This document shows, in pieces, positions 33,637-42,629 of a stretch of DNA of 64,000 bases. Made by a program: the position numbers and the translations under genes. The stretch covers positions 25,567 to 89,566 of the forward strand of contig CABZXO010000005.1 of NCBI GenBank assembly GCA_902529645.1, in the 5' to 3' direction. Under the pieces are notes generated by a model, which did no database searches, was not told where the DNA came from, and saw nothing but the letters and a program-made list of their open reading frames with translations. The stretch's first letter is position 1, and each line of letters opens with the position of its first letter. Source of the DNA: an uncultured Pelagibacteraceae bacterium (GTDB taxonomy: Bacteria; Pseudomonadota; Alphaproteobacteria; Pelagibacterales; Pelagibacteraceae).

Positions 33637-35232
33637 ATGAATACATCAACAACAAAAAAACCAAGACAAGAGTCAGACCGACAAGGTGAAAAAAAATGGT
33701 ACTCTGCATTTACGTCTCGTCCAGAGGTTGGACCTTTTGGAGTAATGGTTTTACTTTTTTGTATGTTGGGATACTTTTCAATTCCTGAAGGACAATTTTC
33801 TCTTAATCCTTTTTCTGGCGAAGGATTTAACGCTTTAGGAATTAGAAATAATTTTAGGGTAATTGCACAATTAGGGATCGTTGCACTTGCTGCTGGAATG
33901 TTAATCATTGCAGGTGAATTCGATCTTTCTGTTGGATCAATGATCGGTTTTGCTGGTGGTTGTATGGCAATGATACTAAAATGGGGTTTTGCTGTTGTTA
34001 TTCCTTACATATCTTTTGAAGGAGGTTTTCATTTTGAAGGATACACATTATTTAAAATTAAAGATGTTTCGCCAATACTAGCAATATTAATTACATTATG
34101 TATGACGCTTTCTTTTGGATGGATACAAGGGTGGATAATTGTTAAAAGTGGTATAGCTTCTTTCATTGTTACATTAGGTGGACTTTTCTTTTTACGAGGT
34201 TTAACAGAAGTTTCGTATAGAGCTTTTAATAGAGCTCCAGATCAAACTGCTGGATCAACAACTGTTACAGATTTACCAGATATTAAAAACATCATAAATG
34301 TGCCGGGTCATGGAGAAATGGAAAGAGATGCGGCTAAAGCCTTACCAAATGACCAATTATTAGAAATTCTAAGCACTGTGCCTGCAAGTACGGTTGCAAA
34401 ATTAACTGAACGATTAACATATATTAACGAAAAAGTTGCAGCTTACAAAACCACAATGAACGCAGAAAAGATGATTGCAACTTTAGAAAAATCATTAGCT
34501 GGGGCAAAAAAATCTGGAAATGATTCAATGGTGGAAATTTTGACAAAGAAAATAGAAGCTGGAGTTAATGTTCCTGATGTTGCGGCAAAAGCGGTTACTG
34601 ATATTGATATAGCAAGAGCTTACATAGATACAATAGTTACCGCAAGACCGGTTGCTAATTTTTTTGGAGGCGACATTATGGAGCCAGTATTTAATTGGTT
34701 ATATTATACGGCAGATTGGAATGTAAATAATTATGGAAACATTTTTGCTAAAGGAATGTATTCTGCTTTAATGATTTGGGGACTTATAGCGTTTATTTGT
34801 TATTTAATTTTGAGTAAAACTCAAGCAGGTAACTGGATTTATTCAACTGGTGGAAACCTTAGTGCTGCAAAAGCTAACGGTGTGCCAACTAATAAAGTTA
34901 AGATTTCATTATTTATGTTTACTGCGTTCTGTGCAACTATGTTTGCTGCGTGCCAGGTATTTGAAGTTAATACTGCGGATACAGCAAAAGGTAATTTAAA
35001 AGAATTAGAGGCAATTGCTGCAGCGGTTATTGGTGGTGTTGTGCTAACAGGAGGTTTTGGAACAATAGGTGGAATAATCTTAGGTACAATTATTTTTGGA
35101 ATTGCAAAAGAAGCCTTCTTTTATATTCCTGGAATTGATGGATCGTTCTACAGAGTATTCCTTGGAGCAGTTCTTGTTACTGCTGCCTTAACAAATGAGA
35201 ATATTAGAAAACGAATTATGGGAAATATCTAA
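33637..35232 (+). CDS. Sugar ABC transporter permease, RbsC type, with large extracytoplasmic insertion
   Basis: A 531-aa membrane protein. The RbsC core is clear: NNFRVIAQLGIVALAAGMLIIAGEFDLSVGS (residues 71-101), SGIASFIVTLGGLFFLRGLT (171-190), then IYSTGGNLSAAKANGV (401-416) and AAAVIGGVVLTGGFGTIGG near the C-terminus. Between about residues 198 and 345 lies an insert absent from the usual 320-350-aa family: hydrophilic, rich in Ala/Lys/Glu helices, coiled-coil-like. By RbsC topology it should face the periplasm, where the binding protein docks. The stop overlaps the ATPase start (TAATG). Confidence 0.88.
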   Translation: MNTSTTKKPRQESDRQGEKKWYSAFTSRPEVGPFGVMVLLFCMLGYFSIPEGQFSLNPFSGEGFNALGIRNNFRVIAQLGIVALAAGMLIIAGEFDLSVGSMIGFAGGCMAMILKWGFAVVIPYISFEGGFHFEGYTLFKIKDVSPILAILITLCMTLSFGWIQGWIIVKSGIASFIVTLGGLFFLRGLTEVSYRAFNRAPDQTAGSTTVTDLPDIKNIINVPGHGEMERDAAKALPNDQLLEILSTVPASTVAKLTERLTYINEKVAAYKTTMNAEKMIATLEKSLAGAKKSGNDSMVEILTKKIEAGVNVPDVAAKAVTDIDIARAYIDTIVTARPVANFFGGDIMEPVFNWLYYTADWNVNNYGNIFAKGMYSALMIWGLIAFICYLILSKTQAGNWIYSTGGNLSAAKANGVPTNKVKISLFMFTAFCATMFAACQVFEVNTADTAKGNLKELEAIAAAVIGGVVLTGGFGTIGGIILGTIIFGIAKEAFFYIPGIDGSFYRVFLGAVLVTAALTNENIRKRIMGNI

Positions 35233-36011
35233 TGGATAAAAAACCATTAATTGAGATAAAGAATTTAGTAAAAAAATTTGGAACATTTACCGCTTTAAAT
35301 GGTGTTTCATTAGATGTTTATCCGGGCGAAGTTCACGCGCTTTTAGGTGACAATGGTGCTGGAAAGTCAACTTTGATCAAAGTATTATCTGGGGTTCATC
35401 CAATGACAACTGGAGAAATAAAAGTAGATGGAGAAATTGTTAACTTTACTACACCACGTCAAGCATCTGATGCAGGCATTGGAACAGTTTATCAAGATTT
35501 GGCACTCAATGCTTTGACTTCAGTAACAAGGAATTTTTTTCTTGGACGTGAATTAATAAAAGGACCTAGCGGATTTGGTTTAATGCAAATGGATGAGATG
35601 GATAGAATAACAACAGAGGAAATGTCTAAAATTGGAATTAGTATTGCAAACCCTAATCAGCCAGTTGGAACAATGTCAGGTGGACAAAGACAAACTTTGG
35701 CTATTGCAAGAGCAATTTACTTTGGTGCAAAGATACTAATATTAGATGAGCCTACTTCAGCATTAGGTCAAAAGCAGCAAATGGAAGTTTTAAAAACAAT
35801 TAAAAAAGTGCAAAGTTTAGGAAATATTGCAATTATACTTATTACACACAATGAAATTCATGCACGTCTTATAGCTGATCGATATACTTTCTTAAGTTTA
35901 GGAGAGGTAATTGGTTCAGGATTGTCTTCAGAACTTGGTAATGAAGATGTGAAAAGATTGATGGCAGGTGGTGCTAAAATTGGCGATTTAGCTAAAGAAT
36001 TAGAGCAATAA
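35232..36011 (+). CDS. Sugar ABC transporter ATP-binding protein, single-domain (FrcA type)
   Basis: A 259-aa ATPase with Walker A GDNGAGKST, QDLALNALTSVTRNFFLGREL (Q-loop), signature MSGGQRQTLAIARA, Walker B ILILDEPTSALG and THNEIHA as the H-loop. RbsA-type ATPases are usually tandem 500-aa proteins; this one has one domain as in the fructose FrcA family. Coupled to the permease gene by one-base overlap. Confidence 0.92.
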   Translation: MDKKPLIEIKNLVKKFGTFTALNGVSLDVYPGEVHALLGDNGAGKSTLIKVLSGVHPMTTGEIKVDGEIVNFTTPRQASDAGIGTVYQDLALNALTSVTRNFFLGRELIKGPSGFGLMQMDEMDRITTEEMSKIGISIANPNQPVGTMSGGQRQTLAIARAIYFGAKILILDEPTSALGQKQQMEVLKTIKKVQSLGNIAIILITHNEIHARLIADRYTFLSLGEVIGSGLSSELGNEDVKRLMAGGAKIGDLAKELEQ

Positions 36012-36054
36012 TTTTTTTATTTTTTTTTAATTTTTTTTCACTTAAAATTTATCA

Positions 36055-36903
36055 ATGCGGAAATTCTCAAGAGATGGTTTTAATATTACTGAAGCAATAA
36101 ATGAATTGATGCATGAATCTGGAGTTATCGTTATTGAAAATGCATATAATTTAAACGATATTAAAGAAGCAAGAGACATTGTTAATCATTTTGCTGATAC
36201 ACAAGAACAAAAAGAAACCCACTTTAACGCTGAGGCTGAAGCATCTAATAAGATTAAACTACAGCAAAGGATTTGGAATTTATTTGGTAAAGGAGAGGTT
36301 TTTAGTAAATTAATTATAAATGATATAATTTTTAGCTTAATGTCTAAACTTTTAGGTTCAGAGTTTTTTTGTGGATCTTACTGCGCAAGTAGATTGTTAC
36401 CAGGATCTATAGGTCAAGAACTTCATATTGATTATCCGTATTGGGATTTTTATAATAGTGAGACTTTCCCTATGGGTCTTAATAGTTCATTTGCACAAAA
36501 CTGTCAGGCTACTATACCTCTAGATATTTGTTCAGAACAATCAGGAGCAACTGCATATATCCCAGGATCACAGAAGAAATTACATTATCCAAATGAAAAT
36601 GATGACTTTTCAAATAAACAACAAATGATAGCTAATCCTGGTGATTTAGTTTTTTTTAATGGTAACTGCTGGCATGGAGCATCACCAAATAAATCAAATC
36701 ACCAAAGAGCTGCATTACTGATAGAGTTTCTTCCTAAGTATATAAAACCAGTTGAAGATTTAGTCACTTATTTATCTGAAGAATTTAAAAATAATTCAAA
36801 TTCAAAAGTGCGACAGCTTTTAGGATTAAATTATGAATATCCAAAAATTATGGATGTGAGTAAAAAAGTAAATAATATTGGATTAGGTTATAAAGCTAAA
36901 TAA
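36055..36903 (+). CDS. Phytanoyl-CoA dioxygenase (PhyH) family oxygenase
   Basis: A 282-aa 2-oxoglutarate/Fe(II) oxygenase. The facial triad is H124 and D126 in QELHIDYPYWDF and H207 in GNCWHGASPNKSNHQRAALLIEF, with R218 as the 2-oxoglutarate anchor; IPLDICSEQSGATAYIPGSQKKLH is the core. Starts 43 nt after the ATPase gene across a T-rich spacer. The third 2OG oxygenase of the catabolic region. Probably hydroxylates a small molecule linked to the imported compound; substrate unknown. Confidence 0.85.
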   Translation: MRKFSRDGFNITEAINELMHESGVIVIENAYNLNDIKEARDIVNHFADTQEQKETHFNAEAEASNKIKLQQRIWNLFGKGEVFSKLIINDIIFSLMSKLLGSEFFCGSYCASRLLPGSIGQELHIDYPYWDFYNSETFPMGLNSSFAQNCQATIPLDICSEQSGATAYIPGSQKKLHYPNENDDFSNKQQMIANPGDLVFFNGNCWHGASPNKSNHQRAALLIEFLPKYIKPVEDLVTYLSEEFKNNSNSKVRQLLGLNYEYPKIMDVSKKVNNIGLGYKAK

Positions 36904-36994
36904 AATCTATATTTTTAGTAAAATCTTCTATAAATAGTCTTTATAATGATTTTAAAAAATTCAAAAGTATTTGAAAAAAATGAGGATTTAAAAA

Positions 36995-37756
36995 ATGGAA
37001 GTAAAATATTACGATTTAAAAAATAAAAGAGTGTTTATAACGGGCGGAGGATCAGGAATTGGTGCTTCAATAGTTGAACACTTTTGTGAACAAGGAAGTG
37101 AAGTTTATTTTGTAGATATAAATTTAAAAGAAACAAAAAAACTTTTAAACAAACTTAAGAAAAAAAAATTAAGAGCACCAACTTTCATTGAATGTAACTT
37201 ACTAGATGTTAATAAATTAGAAAAAACAATTAAAAGCATCATTTCCAAAAAAGGGCCCATACACGCTTTAGTTAATAATGCTGCTAATGATGACAGACAC
37301 TCTACAGAGCAAGTGGATGAGAAATATTGGGAAAATAGAATGGCAATTAATTTAAAACATTATTTTTTTGCTGCAAAAGCAGCAATAAAGTCCATGAAAA
37401 AAATAAAATCAGGTTCAATTATTAATTTAAGTTCAGTTTCGTGGGTTATGGGTGAAGGCGATAAAGTCGTTTATGAAACAGCAAAATCAGCTGTTGTTGG
37501 TTTAACACGATCTTTTGCTCAAGAATATGGGAAATACAACATTAGAACAAATACTGTTATACCTGGATGTATTGCAACCGAAAGACAAATTAAACTTTGG
37601 TATACTCCAAAATACAAAAAGTTTATTTTAGATAAACAGGCTCTAAAAAGAACTATATATCCAAATGATGTTGCTAAAATGGTCATGTTTTTAGCCTCAG
37701 ATCAATCTATAAGTTGTACAAAACAAATGTTTACAATAGATGGTGGATTAACTTAA
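36995..37756 (+). CDS. Short-chain dehydrogenase/reductase
   Basis: A 253-aa SDR with VFITGGGSGIGASIVEHF, VNNAANDDRHS, catalytic Ser in NLSSVSWVMG, YETAKSA (YxxxK) and C-terminal QMFTIDGGLT. The start at 36995 has GAGG 11 nt upstream. First of three closely spaced genes with an aldose epimerase and a Gfo/Idh protein, so it probably oxidises an aldose to a lactone, as galactose or arabinose dehydrogenases of this family do (inference). Confidence 0.87.
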   Translation: MEVKYYDLKNKRVFITGGGSGIGASIVEHFCEQGSEVYFVDINLKETKKLLNKLKKKKLRAPTFIECNLLDVNKLEKTIKSIISKKGPIHALVNNAANDDRHSTEQVDEKYWENRMAINLKHYFFAAKAAIKSMKKIKSGSIINLSSVSWVMGEGDKVVYETAKSAVVGLTRSFAQEYGKYNIRTNTVIPGCIATERQIKLWYTPKYKKFILDKQALKRTIYPNDVAKMVMFLASDQSISCTKQMFTIDGGLT

Positions 37757-37761
37757 TTTAG

Positions 37762-38730
37762 GTGAAAGTTGAAAGTTCAGTAATTCAAAACAAATATCTT
37801 AGAGTTCAAACTCTTAATTATGGTGCTAGTCTTTTTGAAGTTTATCACAAGAAAAAGAAAATAAATTTAATTTTAAATTTAGGATCAAAAGAAAACTACC
37901 AATACAAACACCCAAGTGTTGGATCGACTTGTGGAAGATATGCAGGTAGAATTTCCAATGCAAAATTTAAGATAGGTAACAAAAAATTTAAATTAAATGC
38001 AAATGAGGGAAAAAATATTCTTCATGGCGGTAAAGTTGGTTTTTCAATTCTCCCGTGGACAAAATTGAATCAAACAAAAAACAAAATAGTATATCAAATT
38101 CATTCAAGAGATAAGGATCAAGGCTTTCCAGGAAATCTAGTTGTCAATTGTATTTATCAATTAAGAAATAAATTTCTGATTATAAAATATGAATACAAAT
38201 CTAATAAAAGTACTCACGTTAATTTAACTAATCATAGTTATTGGAATTTAGAAAAAAATAAAAAAAATATGATTTATAATCATGAGTTAAAATTAAACTC
38301 ATCTAAATTTCTTCAAATAAATAAAAATTTAATCCCAACTGGAAAATTCAAAAATGTAAAAAAAACTATTTATGATTTTTCAACTTTTGAAAATATTGGT
38401 AAAAAATTAGATTACTTTAAAAATAAAAAGATTAATACTAAATTTAAAGGATTTGACACAACCTTTGTTGTCAAGAAAAATGTTAGAAATTTAGTTGGAA
38501 ATTTAAAAAATATTAATTCTAATGTTAAAGTTGATTTTTTTTCAAATTTACCAGGTGTTCAAATTTATTCAGCACAAAATCTGAAATACAAAAAAAAATT
38601 ATTTCCTTATCAAGGCATTTGTTTAGAAACACAATATTTTCCTGATGCACCTAATAAAAAAAATTTTCCAGGCACTTTAATTAAACCTAATAAAAGATAT
38701 ACATGCTTTACAAAAATAAAAATTAGTTAA
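37762..38730 (+). CDS. galM: Aldose 1-epimerase family protein
   Basis: A 322-aa, Lys/Asn-rich galactose mutarotase-like protein. It has GRYAGRISNAKFKI, the ILHGG segment, catalytic His in NLTNHSYWNL and catalytic Glu in CLETQYFPDAPN. It interconverts alpha and beta sugar anomers. Starts at GTG 5 nt after the SDR stop. No signal peptide. Placement between two dehydrogenases fits supply of the correct anomer for sugar oxidation. Confidence 0.88.
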   Translation: MKVESSVIQNKYLRVQTLNYGASLFEVYHKKKKINLILNLGSKENYQYKHPSVGSTCGRYAGRISNAKFKIGNKKFKLNANEGKNILHGGKVGFSILPWTKLNQTKNKIVYQIHSRDKDQGFPGNLVVNCIYQLRNKFLIIKYEYKSNKSTHVNLTNHSYWNLEKNKKNMIYNHELKLNSSKFLQINKNLIPTGKFKNVKKTIYDFSTFENIGKKLDYFKNKKINTKFKGFDTTFVVKKNVRNLVGNLKNINSNVKVDFFSNLPGVQIYSAQNLKYKKKLFPYQGICLETQYFPDAPNKKNFPGTLIKPNKRYTCFTKIKIS

Positions 38731-38733
38731 TTT

Positions 38734-39771
38734 ATGAGTCAAAAAATTAATATTTCAATCGTTGGAACAGGATTAATGGGTTTACAACACATAAAAGCTA
38801 TTCAAAAATCAAAGAAAGCAAATCTTCATTCAATAGTAGATATCAGTAATAACTCTAAAAATTTGTCAAAAAAATATAAAATTCCATTGTTTTCAAATGT
38901 ATCAGAGCTTTTAAACTCAAAAAAACTTGATGCTGTAATAGTTGCTACTCCTAATCAATTGCATGAAAAACATACTGTAAGTTTTTTAAAAAATAAAATA
39001 CCTGTCTTGTTAGAAAAACCTATTTCAGACAAAATTCAATCTGCAAAAAAAATTATGAGCAGCGCTTATAAGAATAAAACCCCATTGCTAATTGGATATC
39101 ATCGCAGACACAATTCTATAGTCTCTAAAGTAAAAGAACTTATTAACAAAGGTAAATTAGGTCATATAGTTTCTGCAAACGTTTTATGTTGGTTATATAA
39201 ACATAAAGCATATTACAAAGAAAAATGGAGAGTTAGTAAAGGTGGTGGGCCTTTAGGTATCAATTTAGTTCATGACATTGATATGATTTGTTATTTATTG
39301 GGTTCAATTAAATACGTTCAAGCCTTTACAACTAATAAAACAAGAAAATTTTCAGTTGAAGATACAGCCACAATAAGCTTGATCTTTAATTCAGGAGTTC
39401 TTTGTACACTAAATTTGTCAGATACAATTGTTGCACCATGGAGTTATGAATTAACCGCTGGAGAAAATCCTGCTTATCCAATTACCAATCAATCAGCATA
39501 TATGATTGGAGGTACTAAAGGTTCTTTACAGTTTCCTAATCTTAAATTTTGGTTTTATAAAAAAGAGAGAAGTTGGTGGAAAAAAATTTTTGTTAATGAA
39601 GATAAAAACAAAAAAGATGATAATACATTGGTAAATCAAATAGATCACTTTGCTGATGTAGTGACTAAAAAAGCTAAACCAAAAGTTAATGGTAATGATG
39701 GTTTAATTTCTCTTAAAATTTTTGCAGCAATAAAAAAAAGTGCTAAAACTGGCAAAAAAGTAAGAATATAA
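38734..39771 (+). CDS. Gfo/Idh/MocA family oxidoreductase
   Basis: A 345-aa dehydrogenase with Rossmann VGTGLMGLQH, catalytic Lys in LEKPISDKIQSA, IGYHRRHNS, and WRVSKGGGPLGINLVHDIDMICYLLG with active-site Asp/His. Three nt after the aldose epimerase gene. Last gene of the catabolic region; the following genes are core. Substrate unknown. Confidence 0.87.
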   Translation: MSQKINISIVGTGLMGLQHIKAIQKSKKANLHSIVDISNNSKNLSKKYKIPLFSNVSELLNSKKLDAVIVATPNQLHEKHTVSFLKNKIPVLLEKPISDKIQSAKKIMSSAYKNKTPLLIGYHRRHNSIVSKVKELINKGKLGHIVSANVLCWLYKHKAYYKEKWRVSKGGGPLGINLVHDIDMICYLLGSIKYVQAFTTNKTRKFSVEDTATISLIFNSGVLCTLNLSDTIVAPWSYELTAGENPAYPITNQSAYMIGGTKGSLQFPNLKFWFYKKERSWWKKIFVNEDKNKKDDNTLVNQIDHFADVVTKKAKPKVNGNDGLISLKIFAAIKKSAKTGKKVRI

Positions 39772-39832
39772 AATTTTTGTTAAACTTTAAATCATTCATT
39801 GTTTTGACATATTTTATTTGTTAACTTTTAGT

Positions 39833-40342
39833 ATGAAAAAAATTATCGTACTTGTATTATTTAGTCTGGTATTTTTCACAAATTCAAATGCTGCGTGTGA
39901 TGATCCTTTAACTGAAGGAGTTGATTATTCTAATTGTAGATTTTCAGACTCTCAAGATTTACAAGGTAGCTATCTTCCGAATTCAAATCTTTCATTCGCA
40001 AGTTTTATTCAAGTAAACTTTGATAAAAGTATTATGATGAATTCAAATCTATCATTTGGAACTTTTCCAGAGTCTACATTTGTAAGAGCTAATCTTTATG
40101 AGTCTGTTTCTATAGGTGCAAATTTTGAAAAGACTAATTTTACTGGAGCAAACTTAACCAGAGTAGATTTTATGGGCGCAACATTAATCGAAGCTAATTT
40201 TCAAAACTCTAATTTAATGGAGGCCAACTTTACATCATCTAATATTACCAGTGCTAATTTTGATGGGGCTAATTTAACTGGAGCTACGTGGACTAATGGT
40301 CAAACTTGTGGTCCAGAATCTATAGGTATCTGTAAAAAATAA
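39833..40342 (+). CDS. Secreted pentapeptide-repeat protein
   Basis: A 169-aa protein with signal peptide residues 1-20 (MKKIIVLVLFSLVFF...NAAC). From about residue 40 to 150 it consists of pentapeptide repeats of A(N/D)(L/F)xx form, for example GANFEKTNFTGANLTRVDF, predicting a right-handed beta-helix. Two terminal Cys (TCGPESIGIC) may form a disulfide. Start chosen at ATG 39833, not the upstream TTG 39818, because it gives a normal signal peptide. Periplasmic or surface role; no specific function known. Confidence 0.8.
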   Translation: MKKIIVLVLFSLVFFTNSNAACDDPLTEGVDYSNCRFSDSQDLQGSYLPNSNLSFASFIQVNFDKSIMMNSNLSFGTFPESTFVRANLYESVSIGANFEKTNFTGANLTRVDFMGATLIEANFQNSNLMEANFTSSNITSANFDGANLTGATWTNGQTCGPESIGICKK

Positions 40343-40345
40343 TTA

Positions 40346-40639
40346 ATGAATACCTCAGTTAATACTGATGATGTTATCTTTAATTTTTTCAAGCAAATTT
40401 GTGATGAAAAAAATGATCAAAAATGTGTTGAACTTGGAAAAGAATGGATAAAAGCAATGGAAACAAACTTGTCTAGTATGGAAGCAAATTTAAATGGTGC
40501 TGATTATATTAGGCATAAAGATGATATAAAAAGCAACAGAAATCACCTTGATAGTTTAAAGAACAAAACATCAACTGAATGGAGAGAGTACGCTACACAA
40601 TGCATGATCGAAATAATAAACCACAAAAACCAGAAATGA
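40346..40639 (+). CDS. Hypothetical small protein
   Basis: A 97-aa acidic/basic, soluble, mainly helical protein without a signal peptide or known motif; three Cys (residues about 19, 27 and 86). It begins 3 nt after the pentapeptide protein gene, so it is probably cotranscribed with it. I do not recognise the family. Confidence 0.6.
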   Translation: MNTSVNTDDVIFNFFKQICDEKNDQKCVELGKEWIKAMETNLSSMEANLNGADYIRHKDDIKSNRNHLDSLKNKTSTEWREYATQCMIEIINHKNQK

Positions 40640-40683
40640 CAAAATTTTAAAAAGACTTTCCATAATTAAAAAAATATACTAAA

Positions 40684-40689
40684 TATAAT
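40684..40689 (+). promoter_or_regulatory. Candidate -10 element upstream of the TPP riboswitch
   Basis: TATAAT, a consensus -10 hexamer, ends 2 nt before the riboswitch core. No good -35 is seen at 17 nt. It would start transcription at about 40695-40696, directly at the aptamer. Confidence 0.45.
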
Positions 40690-40691
40690 TA

Positions 40692-40756
40692 CTAGGGGTG
40701 TCTTAACAGACTGAGATCATACCCAATGAACCTGTCCGGTAATTCAGAAAGGGATA
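40692..40756 (+). ncRNA. TPP (thiamine pyrophosphate) riboswitch, THI element
   Basis: Conserved TPP aptamer elements in order: GGGGTG (P2 5' side), the small hairpin GTCT/AGAC, CTGAGA, ATACCC (P2 3' side), GAACCTG, CCGGTAATTCAG (P5 region) and AAAGGGA. The AGGG of the 3' end is also the Shine-Dalgarno sequence 6-7 nt before the ATG at 40759, so ligand binding should block translation of the transporter. P1 looks weak or absent, making this a very compact form. Confidence 0.9.
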
Positions 40757-40758
40757 AA

Positions 40759-42198
40759 ATGGATAAATCGTATTTTTTAACTCAATCAACCTCATTAATA
40801 TTAGTTATCTCAATTAGTTTAATATTTGCTTTCCTGGGAATTTTTCATTCTAGAAAATTTAAAGGAATTAACAATTATTTAACTGCAAATAGAAACATTG
40901 GTTTATTTTCACTTACCACAAGTCTTATAGCGTCAGCTTTAGGTGCTTGGATTTTATTTGGTCCCGTCGCGGCTGCAACTTGGGGCGGAATAGGCGCTGT
41001 TATTGGTTATGCATTAGGCACAGCTTTTCCAATGATTTTCTTAATTTATTTTGGAAAAAAAATTAGAAATGAGTCTCCAAAAGGATCTTCTCTAGTTGAG
41101 TTTATGAGAAAGAAATTTAGCAAAAGTCTATTTAAGTTAATTTTGTTAATGACAATCTTTTATATGTTTATTTTTCTTTGTGCAGAAGTTACAGCAGTTG
41201 CTGTATTAATTAATTATATATCTGGCACAGAATTGTGGATTACAGCATTAATAGTTTTGATAGCTACCTTAAGCTATACTCTTTATGGGGGATTAAGAGC
41301 ATCAATATTTACTGATAACATTCAAATGATTGTAATTGGTATTTTGTTGTTTATTTTGATATCAATTATTAGTTTATCTTCAGGAAATGATTTTTCTTTT
41401 TCTTTAATTGAGAAAAAGAATCCTCAATTATTAAGTTCAAATTATATACCAGGATACACTGCTGGATTGACTTTCTTTATAGCAGTTGCAGCAACAAATT
41501 TATTTCATCAAGGAAATTGGCAAAGAGTGTATGCAGCAAGAGATTTTCAAACATTAAAAAGTGGTTTGATAATTTCTTTCTTTATAATTGTTCCAATAGT
41601 TTTTTTAATGGGCTTTATTGGGATGGTTTCATTTTCTATTGATCCATCTGTAAGACCTGATTTAGGATTTTTTAATTTGTTATTACAAGAACAAAAAGGG
41701 ATTTTTTCCTTATTGGTCATTATTCTTGGTCTTGCATTAACAATATCGACCGTTGATACTTTAGTAAATGCTATTTCAAGTTTGTTTGTAGTTGATGGTA
41801 AAGCAACTTTTAACTTACATAAAAAAATTAATTATTCAAAAATATCTAAATATTTCATTTTAATCTTGTCTGTAATTGCTTTTATTGTTGCTTCAAAAGG
41901 ATTTGATATTTTATATTTGTTCTTACTTGCAGATTTATTTTGTTGTGCATTTGTAGTAACTGTTTTTTATAGTTTCTATAATAAAGTAAATGAAAATACT
42001 GCTTATGTTTCAATTATAATTGGTCTGGTTGCTGGATTTTTAATGTTTCCATTTCCAGATTTTTCCAAAAGTTTATTAGTGGGAGTAATTTTTCCAAAAG
42101 ATTTATTTTTACCTCTTATAGCTCAATCTTTATTATTTTTATCTTTTTTGATTGCAACTTTCTTGCCAGTAATAATTTTGAAAATTAAATTTAGATAG
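40759..42198 (+). CDS. thiV: Sodium:solute symporter family transporter, thiamine-precursor type
   Basis: A 479-aa membrane protein with about 13 helices. SSS-family features are GALGAWILFGPVAAATWGGIGAV and, later, NLFHQGNWQRVYAARD (SSS signature region) and STVDTLVNAISSLFVVD. The ATG at 40726 lies inside the riboswitch and is rejected. TPP control shows import of thiamine or a precursor such as HMP; SAR11 bacteria are known to need the pyrimidine precursor and to carry an SSS gene (thiV) in this setting. Convergent, 8-nt overlap with the next gene. Confidence 0.85.
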   Translation: MDKSYFLTQSTSLILVISISLIFAFLGIFHSRKFKGINNYLTANRNIGLFSLTTSLIASALGAWILFGPVAAATWGGIGAVIGYALGTAFPMIFLIYFGKKIRNESPKGSSLVEFMRKKFSKSLFKLILLMTIFYMFIFLCAEVTAVAVLINYISGTELWITALIVLIATLSYTLYGGLRASIFTDNIQMIVIGILLFILISIISLSSGNDFSFSLIEKKNPQLLSSNYIPGYTAGLTFFIAVAATNLFHQGNWQRVYAARDFQTLKSGLIISFFIIVPIVFLMGFIGMVSFSIDPSVRPDLGFFNLLLQEQKGIFSLLVIILGLALTISTVDTLVNAISSLFVVDGKATFNLHKKINYSKISKYFILILSVIAFIVASKGFDILYLFLLADLFCCAFVVTVFYSFYNKVNENTAYVSIIIGLVAGFLMFPFPDFSKSLLVGVIFPKDLFLPLIAQSLLFLSFLIATFLPVIILKIKFR

Positions 42199-42559
42199 AG
42201 GAATTTAAAGCGTCATAAATAAGTTCTTTGGTGGTCTCACCAATACTTCTGTAAACTTCTTTATTATCTTTAAAAATTAAAAGTGTTGTTTGATATTGAA
42301 CATTAAAAAATTGAGCAATTTCTTTATTTGTTACATCAAAAGCAAAATATTCCATATTATCAAAATCTTTTTTTGCTTTTTTTAGCACTTCCATTTGACT
42401 TGCACATGACGTGCAATATTTAATCCAAGAACTTACCACAACAACTTTGCCTTCCGATAGAGCTTTATCAAATAATTGTTTTTCATAAGTCGTTTCTTTA
42501 CTAGTTGCTTTGGAAGTGAATGCTAATGCAAAACAAACAAATATTAAAAATTTTTTCAT
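42191..42559 (-). CDS. Secreted thioredoxin-fold protein
   Basis: A 122-aa protein with signal peptide residues 1-18 (ending about TSKATS), then a thioredoxin-like fold: VVVSSWIKYCTSCASQMEVLKKA with redox site CTSC, and YQTTLLIFKDNKEVYRSIG. The loop before beta-4 has QTT where thioredoxins have a cis-Pro (T-P), which is unusual. Similar to DsbD C-terminal or DsbE-like domains. It probably acts in the periplasm on disulfides. Confidence 0.8.
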   Translation of the reverse strand: MKKFLIFVCFALAFTSKATSKETTYEKQLFDKALSEGKVVVVSSWIKYCTSCASQMEVLKKAKKDFDNMEYFAFDVTNKEIAQFFNVQYQTTLLIFKDNKEVYRSIGETTKELIYDALNSSI

Positions 42560-42629
42560 GAATTATTTCATCTAGCGGAAATTTTAATTTATTGTAATAG
42601 AATAAATTGTCTCTATATATGGTTATCAA

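Noticed and set aside
40726..40758. ATG inside the riboswitch as start of the symporter
   Set aside because: The codons overlap the conserved GAACCTG and P5 parts of the TPP aptamer; the ATG at 40759 follows the Shine-Dalgarno and gives a normal N-terminus.
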